Assembly: GCF_040939455.1 (NCBI RefSeq)
Contig: NC_134109.1
Coordinates: 33,869,501-33,933,500, forward strand
DNA length: 64,000 nucleotides
DNA from: Microcebus murinus
Taxonomy: Eukaryota > Chordata > Mammalia > Primates > Cheirogaleidae
Reading direction: 5' to 3'
Shown: positions 13,617 to 26,484 of the stretch, piece after piece
Position numbering within the stretch: the first letter of the stretch is position 1
How the letters are laid out: every line of letters begins with the position of its first letter
Notes under the pieces: model-generated
Told to the model about the DNA's origin: nothing
What the model saw: the letters and a program-made list of their open reading frames with translations, nothing else
The model's database searches: none
Translations under genes and position numbers: made by a program

Positions 13617-13937
13617 CAGGGCTTGGCAAACTTTTTCTGTTTAAAAGGTCAGAAAGTAAATATTTGAGGCTTTGCAGGCCATATAATCTTTGGTTCAACT
13701 ATTTAACTCTGCTATAGCATGAAAACAACTGTAGATTACATGCAAATGAATGAGCATGTCTATGTTTCAATAAAACTTTATTTTTTAACATTGAAACTTG
13801 AATTTCATAGTTTTCACATGCCATGAAATGTTCTTCTTTTGATATTTGTCCACCATTTAAAAATGCAAAATATTCTTAGTTTGTGGGACTATAAAAGAAC
13901 AAGATTTGGCTCATATGCTATAGTTTGCCAACCTCTG
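13617..13937 (+). mobile_element. Charlie-type hAT MITE, nearly complete
   Basis: Inverted ends 'cagggcttggcaaacttttt' and 'gctatagtttgccaacctctg' pair with each other. Internal 'atatttgaggctttgcaggc' and 'caataaaactttatttttta' match the abundant eutherian Charlie MITE. The flanks 'agttatag' and 'aattataa' are a decayed 8-bp target duplication. Confidence 0.75.
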
Positions 13938-16900
13938 AATTATAACATTAACTCAATGAATATAAAAATATAAAACTCCCCAAAGATAATAGTTATCTAC
14001 CCATCAAAAATATAAGAAAGTAGTTCAGAACTAAGGCTGGAATGAAAATACTGACCTTAAAAGATCTATGACATCACAAGCATCGAATTTATTATTTATA
14101 TTATCAGTATTTCATAGTAGCCCCATTTTAGCATTCAGGAAATTGTTAAACATTTAAAAATCACTGTTCAAAAGTCATTACTTTCTGACTTGATTTAGAT
14201 ATTTTCTTAACATTTATTAAAAATATAATCTTATTTTAGGTGGTAACTTCTCCCTTGACTAACTTTTTCACTTCAAATACCATCCCCCTTTATTTGTGTT
14301 AACATAGCAAGTATTTTAGGTAATTATCATATGCCTTCTATTTTATTGCCTTTTGTCTTAGTTTCAATTATATGTCAATAATCTGTCTTTATAAGCCATA
14401 TTCCCTTTTGTTTGCCAACACCTTTAAAAAATTAATATATTTGGTTAGCCAAAACCTATCTGTATATATTTGGAGCTAAATAGAAATTTACTATCATATT
14501 ATATAGACTGAAAACTTAAAGATACAAAATTGTGGCTTATGAGTATTTTTACTCCCTTTTCTTTTTTCTACCAGTCTTTATTTCATGAGCATTTATCTAC
14601 TTTTTTTCTGAATATTTTAATATTAAGGTTGTCCTTGGCCTCACTGCTCTTCAACTCATCAACTTCTTTGTAAATTTACCTTGATCATCTAAACAAAGTA
14701 ATAGTTTATATTATCCTATGTTTTTTAATTCTCAACATTGCACTGGTCTTTAATCTTGTGCATTACGTTTAATATTATTCCTACTAGATTTCTGCATTTA
14801 AGTAAATGGAAAATTAATTTCTTTTTTCTATGAGGTTACATTCTTCAGTCACTATTCCCCCAAATTCATCAATCTAAAGATCTGTAATAATATTTCAAGT
14901 CATTAAATTAGGAAAACCCTGATTAGGTACAAGATTAGGTACAATAATGATTAGGTACAATTCATTATTATTAAAATTATTAAAAGCCCACTTAGGTTTA
15001 TATGATGTACAGAAAAGATAATGCATTTTTAACTAAGAAATCAAGAATCAAATACATCCTGTTTTTTGGTATAGAAGAGTCAATGCTGAATAAAGAATAT
15101 GTTTTCATATTAGAAATAAATAAAATTTAATATTATTCCAAAAACTACATCTTAGAATATTCTACTTTATACCGTTGCTTATCCTAAATAAGGATAAAAG
15201 GCTCTTTCCTTTCTAAAAAATAGTATATTGTCTACAACATACCAATTGAAGCATATTAATTAAACCCATATCCCACATTTCTGAATGACGTCTCACCTTC
15301 TCCAACTATTAAATAAAATATTTGACAATATAAATCTGAATCTTTCATTTTATTGAAATATTTAGCAGTATTTCAATAAATTAAAAGAAACTCATATACT
15401 TATTCTTGTGTGTGTATACCTATAATAAATTTTCAGAAAACAAAACCATCATTACTTCATTTTGGAAATAAAATCTGCTTAATATAGTCTGTGGTTCTGG
15501 AGAATAATTTGATTTTGCTTTTAAGCAACAATTTTTAACATACAAGGCATATTTCAAGGTGTACTTGGGTAGTAGGAATTAAAGGACAAGGAGAAAAACT
15601 GCAAATTCAGCTAAGTATTTGATTTGCATGTTTTCTTAGCTGAACTTTCTACAGGAGGTACTATTTGACTTTTGATAGTTCTATTGTTTGTTTTTTTATA
15701 TCTGATAGTTAATGGGATCCTTAGAATGATGCACCACATTTTTATTCTTTTTAGAAACAAGGTAATCAGAACAAAGTGTTTCTGAGTGAAATAAAATATG
15801 AAGATGTTGAGATTAGATGTTATATAGCAGTACAGGTGTTGAAAAAGAAAAATTAAAGAGTGGCATTAGATAACACAATTTTTAAAGCATCAAATTTTTA
15901 ATTCTTAATCTCACACTAACTCATTACAATAAAAACCTTAGCAAGTTTCAACTTTCAGTTTGATTGAAAAAAGTATCACTTCTCATGATTAGTTAGGAAA
16001 GAGCATGACACTAAAATACATATATTATAATCTTTTTATGGCTTTCTAAAATAATATTCAGGTACATTTAAAGACTGATTTAAGCACTGAATTCATACTA
16101 ATCCTTTTTTCATAAAAAAGTGGAATAGATTCTGGGAGGTGATTATGGATGATTTTCCAAATTCTCTAAGAATAAATGTGGAAAAAAGGACTGGCTAAAA
16201 AATAGAAGCAGAAAAATGAGACACGTATTAATTTCCTTTTCTGTTTAGCCATCAGAATTTAATGACTGATATTAATAAAAACCACTGTGAACTTTAATAA
16301 TCAGAAATTTAATATAGAGATATACATGATTATGCATGGTATATAATTAAAAACAAGCTGAGAAACCAGAGAATTACCATATCCCTAATTTTTATTCTAC
16401 TTTTTATAGCAAAACTATTATAGTTACATGAATTAAATACATGGCAATTATTTTGGGAGAAGTAAATCACAAAGTAGAATTTATAGGAACTTTTTCCAGA
16501 GTCCCAGGAATGGGATGTCGGGGTTAAGCCATAAATGACGTAGTATAGTAATTTAGTTTCTCTTCTGCCATATTTATACCATACACCATTTTAGAGATTT
16601 TTTCTGAAAAGATAAATTCAGGAGAAGTACTAAGCATTCTAAAAGTCTGAACTATCTGTCACAAAAAATATTATTGTTAGTATAGCCTCTATGATGTGTG
16701 TATAGTATTACGAGGCTATACGGTGGTCTCCTTTAATAGCTGTCTTAGGTATTTAGTCTTTAGCTCAAGAATTTGTGATGTTACATGAAGGTGTTCCTGG
16801 TAAAGATGCTTACTGCTAATTTTATTATTTTTAAACAAAAAAAATGACATCATTATTCTAAAAGAGTCTGAGTTAAGAGAAGTCTATTAACTCAGAACAA

Positions 16901-17394
16901 ATGTGTCTACTTGCCAGATTACCTATAATGATACTCTATTTTCCTTGAAAATGGAAATTGAATCATCAAGGTTCTACTCCTTGGATCCAGCTCATAATTT
17001 ATAATCCTGCTGACACATCTAACAAGGGGCAGAAAACACAACCAATGGAAAAGCTCCAAGTGAACTCTCATGAAAAGATACTCAGGAAATTATACAATTG
17101 TATAAGAAATACTATATTGAAAAGAAAGATTTTATTTTGCATTGGAAATAAAATATTACTAAATCAACTGCAATGTTAGTCAGCATGACTGGAGGGTCCC
17201 CTACCCTGCCAAGTTAATCTTTATTTCATAAATGTGAGCATGAAGCCACAGCTAGAAAAGAAATAAAGAGGGGGAAAGAGACAGAAAGTAAAAAAGATGG
17301 AGATGAGAGGACAAACCAATCAGTTTTGGAATTACCAGTCAGCAGAAGTTTAGTGAAAAAAAAAAAAAATCACCGAATGAAATCGTACATTTAC

Positions 17395-17460
17395 TCTGAG
17401 AGAGTATCCTTTCACATTGCCTTCTAGGTGATCTCTGAGCTCCTCCAGCTTTCGATGGAG
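17395..17460 (-). CDS. Candidate unrecognised GPHN cassette exon, 22 codons
   Basis: On the gephyrin strand a 66-nt segment between an AG and a GT is open in phase 0, the phase shared by all the linker cassettes. Its product starts LHRKLEELRDHL and ends EGNVKGYSLR; the first half has the spacing of a short amphipathic, charged helix. The upstream 45 nt contain a pyrimidine-rich tract ('gttttttcaattcattttctg') close to 'acatgtag'. The donor 'AGA|gtaaat' is weak but identical from the GT onwards to that of the 19-codon cassette. GC content rises locally above the flanking intron. I do not recognise the peptide as part of annotated gephyrin, and no repeat family accounts for it. It could be a rare or tissue-specific cassette, or chance. 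Expression cannot be judged from the sequence. Confidence 0.5.
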
Positions 17461-19567
17461 CTACATGTAAACATCAGAAAATGAATTGAAAAAACAACTT
17501 GTTCTCTTTTCAGTTTTCCTTTTAAAAATAAGATCATAGCATTATACATTTCTCACTGCCTTTGGCAAACATTTCAAAACATCAAAGATCTTTGTATAAC
17601 GTAAGAATGCATGCTCAACAAACCTGTGACCATCAAGCCAACATTTTATTTTGTTTAACTATAGTACTTTTTCTTCCCAAAGCATTAGAGAAAATAAATA
17701 CTATAACTCTCCTTATAATCCCCTAGAGATTCACTTTGACATTATCTATTTGGTAGAAATATGGAGTAAAGATATTGAAAGATTATCACATTTGCCTTTC
17801 TTTCCCAGACATACTTTTTGATTTAAGACTGCATCCATAGTAACATAAACTGATTGAACTGTAAAGTGCACCTTTTGTTCTTCAACATATATGTGTATAT
17901 ACATAACCATACTATATATATACTTCACAACAATAAACATTTTTTAAATTGAAGTTCTGTACATCTAAAAGCTGAACTTAAAGATAATTGCACACACACA
18001 CACTCACATACAATCCAGTTTACAGCAGATGGTGCTGCAGTTATGGATGCCATTTTCATCTTTATTTTACTACCAGTAATTTTCAAGAAGTCATGCTGCA
18101 TTGTACCTTCTCACTTGAATCTGAGTCATAACACACAGTATAAACAATAATGGATTCATCTTCCCTTAAAGTCAAAAACTCACATTTTTCTGAGTGAATA
18201 ATTTTAAGATGCCTAGTTTTTCAAATAGGCATACAATCAACACTTCCCATCCCCTACAATTATCCTTAGTGAAATAACATTTTAATTAAGTAGCTACCCC
18301 CTATAAAGCAGTATTAGAGAACAGAGAGGATGGCTTTTCTGGAATAAAGATCACAAACATACAAACACATCTTCATCCATGTGCACTCATGTGTGTGCAC
18401 ACACACAAATAAATAAATAAATAACAACAACAAAATAAAACTAAGAGGCAGAAGAGGCAAGGAGAAGAAAGAGTGCAGAAATTAGTGTTTCATAAATTGT
18501 TACATGGAAATAAACTGGAGGTGTTTATATTTTGAAATTACTCAATGTTAGGCCTCAAGGTAGTTATTGAATTTTGGGACATCCCAATACACTGAATTAT
18601 CTGGCATTTTGACTAATTTAATAGTGACTATTGCTATAAGGACAAATGGCATTGAGATATAAGGAAGTATCTAATTTTGTAGGGGTATTCTTCTGTATAT
18701 TTGTAGAATTCAGCAAATTTTCTAACTTGCATTTATGGTGGCAGCATTAAAAGTGATCAATGACTATATCTGTGTTTCCAAAGGGTGATAACTTGTTTAA
18801 TTTTCATTGTGATTAAAAGTTAGAGTACTGAGTACTCAAGATATATTGAACACATGGATATTTAGCAACTAGCAAACAAGACCATCAAATCAGAAATCTT
18901 TAAACTGTATATTAATCATTTACACAATGGGTAAACATTTTAGATATATATCTATTTCTGTTGATTGTTGTATCAATTATTGTATATTTTTAAAAAATGA
19001 AACGAAGGGGATTAAGAGTACTTAAACACTATCAGCCTATTATATTAGCATGGTAGAAAATTCCTTTCTTTCTAATTCTTAAGAATAAATAAATTGAATA
19101 CATGTTATTAACTCATAATAATTTTTTCCTGGAATGAACTACAAATGGTAATGACACTAAAATAACATTTAAATTTTTTTTTACAAAAAAGTTAAAAGGG
19201 GAGATAATATTCTGAAAATAAATATTAGTTCTCTGTGTAATAGGAACACACAGTCAGTGACATCAATCAGAGGAACGGTTTACTCTAGAACCCCAAATTA
19301 TAGGCACCTGTAATGAGGCAGTTGCCCTTTCTCTTGTTTGTGGTGCCATTCAAAGCTAGTTATTTGGCAGCTTGCCTTCAGCTGGTTGCTCTATGTGTAG
19401 CTGAAACAAAAAAAATAATATGACCCAACAGCCAATAAAAATATTAAAATAAAAAAAATGGGATGGTGAAAAATGGAAAAAGCCCCCTTCCTCCCTCCAC
19501 CCTCCAAAAAGGAAGAAGTGTAGGCTATAGACAAAATCTTGCCAAAAAATGTTAGAAACATATTTAC
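17461..19567. other. Intron sequence between the 19-codon cassette and the candidate exon
   Basis: Apart from the candidate poison exon, I see only short CA and AAAT runs near 17.99 and 18.40 kb. The stretch of about 0.5 kb below the 19-codon cassette is less AT-rich than the typical intron, which would fit conserved splicing signals. Confidence 0.6.
19308..19400 (-). other. Candidate poison exon in GPHN intron
   Basis: A 93-nt segment lies 167 bases downstream of the 19-codon cassette on the gephyrin strand. It has an excellent acceptor ('attttttttgtttcag') and a reasonable donor ('ACAG|gtgcct'). Read in phase 0 it encodes LHIEQPAEGKLPNN and then two stops, so inclusion would end the protein in the linker or trigger decay of the message. 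A GC-type donor ('GAAG|gcaagc') also occurs 25 nt into it. The GC content is higher than around it. No repeat family is evident. This may equally be a decoy acceptor. Confidence 0.3.
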
Positions 19568-19624
19568 TTTGAGGGATCCAACTCTACTAGCAACTCCTTT
19601 GCTTTCATCCGGCCGTCTAATTTG
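19568..19624 (-). CDS. GPHN: GPHN small linker cassette, 19 codons
   Basis: This 57-nt, phase-0 exon encodes QIRRPDESKGVASRVGSLK. The acceptor is 'ctcattgtag' and the donor 'AAA|gtaaat' is below average, as expected for an optional exon. I recognise the peptide as the first part of the 33-residue insert that separates the 769-residue gephyrin isoform from the 736-residue neuronal form; it is spliced after the PTPK end of the previous exon. It is strongly basic, lies in the disordered linker and would add protease-sensitive and phosphorylatable sites. The exon is too short to be found by reading-frame length. Function of this particular insert is not established from the sequence. Confidence 0.93.
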
Positions 19625-22600
19625 CTACAATGAGGGAAGATGGGTAAAAAAAGACAGAATAAAGAAAAAGTGAACTTAAAAATTTTTCTACACAATACTA
19701 AGTAATACATGCAAAAACATCAATTGACTCTTAGAGGTAACTCTTAAGAGGCCAAGGAGTTAACTAACCAGAGGCTGTATGACACGCTCTGCAAATAAGC
19801 TGGTTACTAGAATTCAGTCTTTGTTATGTCACTATTCCTGAGATGAGGAAATTGGCACTTACTTTTGGTTATCTTGGGAACTTCTGGTGAAGCAGTATCT
19901 GGAGTAGTGTTACATTTGCATTTGGCTTACAAAAAACAAAGAATTACAAATATACCTATGTACTTTTTTTTCTTTCAATGTTTTAGTGTCTATTCCACTG
20001 TAATATCAAAAACCATCAATAATATGACTAGAAAAATGAATGTTCTCTAAGTGGAAAGATCAGTCCTGACAAGCATCATTCTTGCTAGGTGACAGAGTGA
20101 AGCTCCTCTGCTTGCTGACCCAAGCGTTGAGGTTGTTCATCTGTCACTGAGATTCCCAGTTAAACAATTGTGCTGCCCAACTAGAAAATTTTAATGCCAG
20201 ACCAATGTTAGATATATTCACTACCTCAAGGCTTTTTATCATTTCAGCTGAATTTTCCTCTTGTGTAAGATAGAGGAAATGAAAAGTAAAACTGCTATTC
20301 TGAAAAGTTGTTTCACATCATTATATTAATGAGCAAAGAAAAATTCTCAATACAAAGTGTTTTATTAGATGAAGTTTTTTTTTTTTTTTAAATACAACTC
20401 TAATAGAACTAATGTTTTGTTTAAAGAGGAAGATGATCCAAAATCAAAAAGGGATATGGGAGGAGGAGCTTCAGACCAAGTGGGTTTACACTATGGATTT
20501 CTGCACTTGCAGAATGATAGTCTTAATTCAGGCTAGTGTAGGTCAAGTTACATGTGATTCTCCTTGTTGTATTAGGAGACAGTAGAAGGAGCAGTGTAAC
20601 ATAAAGCTCCCAGTGTTAAAGTTCTAAGGAAAAAATAAGAAACCTGAACATGCTACAGAATTTTATTTCCTAGAAGCAGGATATAGATTGTCTTACCCCT
20701 TTTAGGACATCTCTGATGGCATATGGAGATTTCTGAGGAATAACATGGAGAAAATTGAATTTTCATTTTGAAAAAAAGCATTTTGGCACATAAAAATTGC
20801 ATCAACTTTTGACTTTACTTGATATAAATTGTTTTTACTAATTCTTCAGCATTAACTAAATATTATGGCCAAAGATAATCACCAATTATTGCTTTTAGTA
20901 GAACAGAATTGTCAAATTTAGAAACAATGGATACTAATTAGACCTTCAAAACGGTAAGAGAGGGCCTTCACATGGAGAAAGAGTTCATAATATCTGCTCA
21001 TTCTCTTGTGCTATATTCTTTGATCTCAGAGAACATCTTTATATTAAAAGCTGTTTTCCATATTAAATAGAGACTCACAATATCTGGATTATAAAGATAG
21101 AATTGGTAGTTTCCTATAAAAAATGAGTCTGATGCCTCTTGCTGATTTCTGCAAACTTTCAGAAACTGTAAAGATGTACAGAAGATGTTCAGTAACAAGT
21201 GAACATTTTCTACATTGTCTTTGATTTCTAGAATAAAATTGCATTAAGTCCAGCAACATGAGGTATCTTCTTTAAGGGTACACACGAAGTTAATGACAAA
21301 TGTAGGAATAAAACCCAGAGTTCCCGATTTCTAGTTTAAAATTGTAGTTTCTTCATAGGCCTGGGAATAAACAGGCTAGAAAAAAATTGATGCTTATAAG
21401 AGGATGTATATGTATATGTAAATGTCTATTTATCTATCTATGGAAGAAATTTTATGTTATTATATATGGAGAAAATTTTTCCTCTACCATTCAGTTCCAA
21501 ATGCAAGTGCAAGTACAGAAATTTAAAGAGTGACTTATAAGAAGAAAAAAGATACTCACTACTAAATCCTCAATGTAAAAAATAGAAGACTGATTCAAAT
21601 AGAGACTTTTGGAGCAGACAGCTTATCCATGCTTGCTATCAATATCCTGTACACAAATCTGCCTTTGAAACTATAATAAAAGGAAAACTTTAGAAAACCA
21701 ATGTGGTTTTCAAAGCCAGAAAAGATTGTAATTCAAGTTTCACATGATTATTTTTTGTGGTTCCTGAAACAGATAATAATTATTCCTAATGCTGAAAAAT
21801 TTCAGAAGGAGTTTGAAAAAGATGTCTACATAAACTAAAATTTGAGAAATAGAAAAGTGAAAGCAATAGATTTTAAAATGTAATGTTCTAATTTATTTGT
21901 AACCCGTTAATCATTAATTACAATGGAGTAGTATAGATAAAAGAAATTCACAGCTAATCCAAATGTCTGATTATTTCTTTATAAGAATTTTATATAAATC
22001 ACGAGAGATTAACATTTAGATGAGTTAATTTATTCTTCAATGAAAGTTATAAGAGACTTACATCATTAGCTACTTTTATACATACTTTTCTATGAGGTAG
22101 AATATTCTCTATCAGTAACTAAGGCAGGTTAGATTGTAAATGTTTATATTATACATAGGATCATGGCAATATAAATGAAGTTTGAGAACTGAATGTAAAG
22201 GATTGTGATTCAGCTGAGATTATTAATTTACTTATATATATTGAAAATTAAAATTTAGTAGCAAAAGTCTTCACTAATCATCTATCTTCTTTTTACAAGT
22301 ATTTCACTGATATCATAGAAGATACTAACCATACGATCAAAAACATTTCAATCTCCTATTCAGTCTCTCAGCTAGAATATATTTTAAAAATATCCATTGG
22401 AAATGGTCTGAAACTATTACGCTGTATCACCTCTTTTGCAATATTCTGGGAATTTCTTTAGGCAGAGATTAATTACTGGGGAAACTATCCTCAGGGATTA
22501 ATTACTAGGATGTGGCTGGCCTGTAAAGCAGTGAAATGACTCTGCATTGGTATTTACCTTTTTTTTTTTTTTTTTAAGATTTTGTATTCTAGAAATAGCA

Positions 22601-24034
22601 TGCAACAAAAGAAATTGCTTGGATGCTAAAGTAATATGTGTTGTTGATTCCCTTTGAATTAGCCCAATTTTCCAAAACTGATCTCACTGTCTCTCTTGCC
22701 AATAAGAATCATAAATGTTACATTTTTATTAAAACAAACATATTTTGGAGCAGAAAGCCAACTTTATATGGTAGGCTTCCACATCATTGGATGTATGCAT
22801 TCACACTTCTCTTTAGTTACAAGACGTTTGGTAAAATTTTTTTAGAAAACGGTGTATATTTTGTGTGTTTGTTTTACTGTTAAGAGAACTAGACACATCA
22901 ATAAAAATTTTACAAAAGCACAGCTGATATTAAATTCTGACTCTCAGCCTTTTTATTAAATTTAGACTCTTACCTACAGAATGACTAATGTACCTTTACT
23001 TTTCTTCCCATATTTTATATTGATTTAGATTAAGATTATACAGATTAAATAAATATTCCAGTTTGTTGGTCCTGAGGGCTAGACTATGTTAGTTTTAGAA
23101 CTAATTTACTTTCAGAACTACTCTCAGATAGACATTTTTTAACCCTATTATATTATGCTATGGCTTTTTTAAAATTAGTAATTATGGTATCAATGACATG
23201 AAATAAAACATTTTCTTAGAAATAGTTTTCTTCTAACCAATATCACTCAGTATTGGTGCATCTCTAGATTGTTTCTGGTAACTATGATTTGGAAGAGATT
23301 TTTTAAAAAGTTTTGCTTAAGAGTTCAAAATTTAAACAAACTCCTACAAATAAAGAAATACTTTGTAGGATCTAGTTAATATTTGACTTCACTATACTAT
23401 TCATATTATATTAATATTATTCAGCCCTTTCAATAAAACTGGTGCCTCACTATAAAACAATTCTGTTTCATTTGTGATATATTAAGACAAAGTATAAAAG
23501 GAAGGAAGGAAGAAAGGAAAGTAAGAGAAGTGATATTACACAAGTGTGTCAAGGAAGAATAATTACTAATGTGTTTCTGGAGGAACTGTAATATGATTAT
23601 AAAAATAAACCAACAAAAAGATAAAAAAGATCAAGGAGAGTTGTGAACAGTACTGAAGAGATGAGAAATTAAAAATTAGAATCTTGGGAGGAAGTTACAG
23701 ATCCTCCTATGCCCCCTCCATAGCTTTATCCTTGGGAAATCCACTTTTACAAGTTTTTAATCTCTCATGACCTATTAACATTTAAAATTATCTATTTTAT
23801 TATTCATTTATAATTTTGATATTTAAATTCTATAATAGCTTTGACTACAAGGTAATACAATCTATATAATATTTGACTTCTAAATATTTCCTGCCCACTA
23901 GTCAGAGAATAATTCAGTCCATTTTCTTTTTTTCCTCCAAATTTCTTCTCTGTTTAAAAAGAAATTATGAAGCCCATCTTTTATGGAATAAGACCTTTTA
24001 GGTACATTAAAATATATAATTTTTAAATAGTATA

Positions 24035-26482
24035 ACATATATTCTTTTTTATTTAGAAATATCATGGGGTATAAATAATTTTGGTTACATGAATCACTTT
24101 TATAATGCTTGAGTCATGGTTATAAGAGTACCCATCACCCAGATATTGTTCATTGTACCCATTAGGTATCCCCCCTGGTTGATTTCTGTTGAGTTTTACT
24201 TCCCTTTATGCACATGTGTGCTCATTACTCATTTCCAATTTAGTAGTGAGTACATGTGGTGTTTGTTTTTCCATTCTTTAGATACTTCATTTAGGATGAT
24301 GGTCTCCAGTTCCAACCAAATTGCTGCAAAAGGCATTGATTCATCTTTTTAATGGCTGAGTAGTACTCCATGGTATACATATACCAACTCTTATTAATCC
24401 ACTTATGAATTGATGGGCACTTGGGTTGATTCAACATTTTTCCAATTGTGAATTGTGTTGCAATAAACACTCAGGTGCAGGTGTCTTTTTAATAAAATGA
24501 CTTCTTTTCCTTTGGGAAAATGCCCAGTAGTGGGATTGCTGGATCAAATGGTAGGTTGACTTTTAGTTCTTTGAGGGATCTCCATACTATTTTCCATAGA
24601 GGTTGTACTCATTTGTAGTCCCACAAACACTTACACAGTGTATAATTATTCCTTTCTCTCTGTATCCATACTGGCATCTATTATTTATGTACTTTTTAAT
24701 AAAGGCCATTTTGATGGGAGTAAGGTGATATCTCATTGTGGTTTTAATTGGCATTTCCATGATGATTAGTGACATTGAACATTTTTTCATGTGTTTATTG
24801 GCCATTTGTCCATCTTCTTTTGAAAAGTGTCTGTTCATGTCTTTTGCCCACTTTTTAATGGGGTCATTTGATTTTTTCTTTCTGATTTGCCTGAGTTCTT
24901 TGTAGATTCTGGTTATTAGTGCTTTATCACAGCAGTCCCAACCTTTTTGGCACCAGGGAAAGATTTTATGAAAGACAGTTTTTCAATCAACTGGGGAGGT
25001 GGTTATAGTTTTAGGATGACTCAAGCTCATTACATTTACTGTGCAGTCAAACCTCTCTGCTAATCTGTATTTGCAGCTGCTGCCCAGCATTAGCATTCAC
25101 CTCACTAGCACCACCTCCCTAGCACCACCTCAGCTCCACCTCAGATCATCAGGCATTAGATTCTCATAAGGAGCACTCAACCTAGATCCCTTGGATGCAC
25201 AGTTTATAGTAGGGTTCACACTCTATGACAATCTAATGCCGTAGCTGATCTGACAGGAAGTGGAGCATATGCAGTGATGTAAGCCATGGGAGTGGCTGTA
25301 AATACAGATGAAGCTTCTCTTGCTTGCCAGCCACTCACCTGTTGTGTGGCCTGGTTTCTAATAGGACATGGACTGGTACCTGTCCACAGCCTAGGGATTG
25401 GGGACCACAGCTTTATTGGATATATAGCTTGTAAATATTTTCTCCCATTCTGTAGGTTGCTCTGTTAATTATTTCCTTGGCTGCACAGAAACTTTTTAAT
25501 TTAATCAAGTCACATTTATTTATTTTTGTTGTTGTTGTGATTGTCTTTGGGGTCTTCTTCATACATCATTTGCCTAGGCTGATATCTAGAACATTTTTTC
25601 CTAGATTTTTTTCTAGAATTCTTATGGTTTCATGCCTTACATTTAAGTCCTTTATCTATCTTGAATTATAATAATTTTTGTAAGTGGTGAGAGATATGGA
25701 TCCTGTTTCATTCTTCTGCATGTGGCCATCCAATTTTCCCAGCACCATTTATTGAATATGGATTCTATTCTCCAATGTATATTGTTGTCAAAGACCAGCT
25801 GGCTGTATGTGGATGGTTTTATATCTGGGTTTTCTGCTCTGATCCACTGGTCTATATCTCTATTTTTGTGTAATATCATGCTGATTTAGTTACTATAGAC
25901 TTGTAGTATAGTTTGAAGTGTGGTAATGGTGATGCCTCCTGATTTGTTCTTTTTGCTTAAGATTGCTTTGGCTATTCAGGCTCTTATCTGGTTCCAGACT
26001 AAACATAGAATTATTTTTTCCAGATCTGTGAAATATGATGTTGGTATTTTGATGGAAATATTGATGACAATGTTGATTCTACCAATCCATCAACATATGT
26101 TTTTCCACTTGTTTTTATCATCTGCAATTTCGTTCCCCAGTGTTTCATAGTTCTCCTTGTAGAGATCTTTCACCTCCTTGGTTAAGTATATCCCTAGGTA
26201 TTTTATTTTCTTTGTAGCAGTTGTAAATGATACTGAGTCTTTGATTTGACTCAGCTCCACTATTATTGGTATATAGGAATGCTACTGATTTTGTGTACAT
26301 TGATTTTTTTAATCTGAGCCTTTGCTGAATTTATTTATAAATTCCAGGAGTCTCTTGGTAGAATCTGGGGTTTTCTAGGTATAAAATCATATTGCCTACA
26401 AAAATTGATAGTTTGGCCTTCTTTTTCCTGATTTTGATACCCTTAATTTCTCTCTTGCCTGATTGCTCTAGCTAGGACTTCC
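24035..26482 (-). mobile_element. L1 element, 3' part, interrupted by a MER1-like insertion
   Basis: Read on the minus strand this is the 3' UTR and distal ORF2 of an old L1. Diagnostic pieces on the plus strand are 'cccatcacccagatattgt', 'tactccatggtatacatat', 'ttttcttgtgtttattggcc'-like sequence at 24785 and 'cttttgcccactttttaat'. ORF2 is full of stops. The element is split at 24930-25410 by a hAT MITE, and its upstream part stops at about 26482, where a Tigger begins. No full-length ORF remains. Confidence 0.8.
24930..25410 (+). mobile_element. MER1-like hAT (Charlie) MITE inside the L1
   Basis: Begins 'cagcagtcccaaccttttt' and ends 'cctagggattggggaccac', the typical inverted ends of this group. 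Internal 'gatcatcaggcattagattc' also matches. The L1 sequence reads through when it is removed, with 'ctttatca' and 'ctttattg' as decayed target duplications. An open frame at 25286-25468 comes from this element. Confidence 0.8.
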
Positions 26483-26484
26483 TG

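Larger units (their letters stand above)
10996..17394. other. Intron sequence between linker cassettes, distal part
   Basis: This AT-rich intron holds an L2 tail, the compound GT/GA/GC tract and a Charlie MITE, listed separately. The rest, including 14.0-17.3 kb, is repeat-poor with no exon-like segment that I could find. Three copies of 'gattaggtaca' occur at about 14921-14959. Confidence 0.7.
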
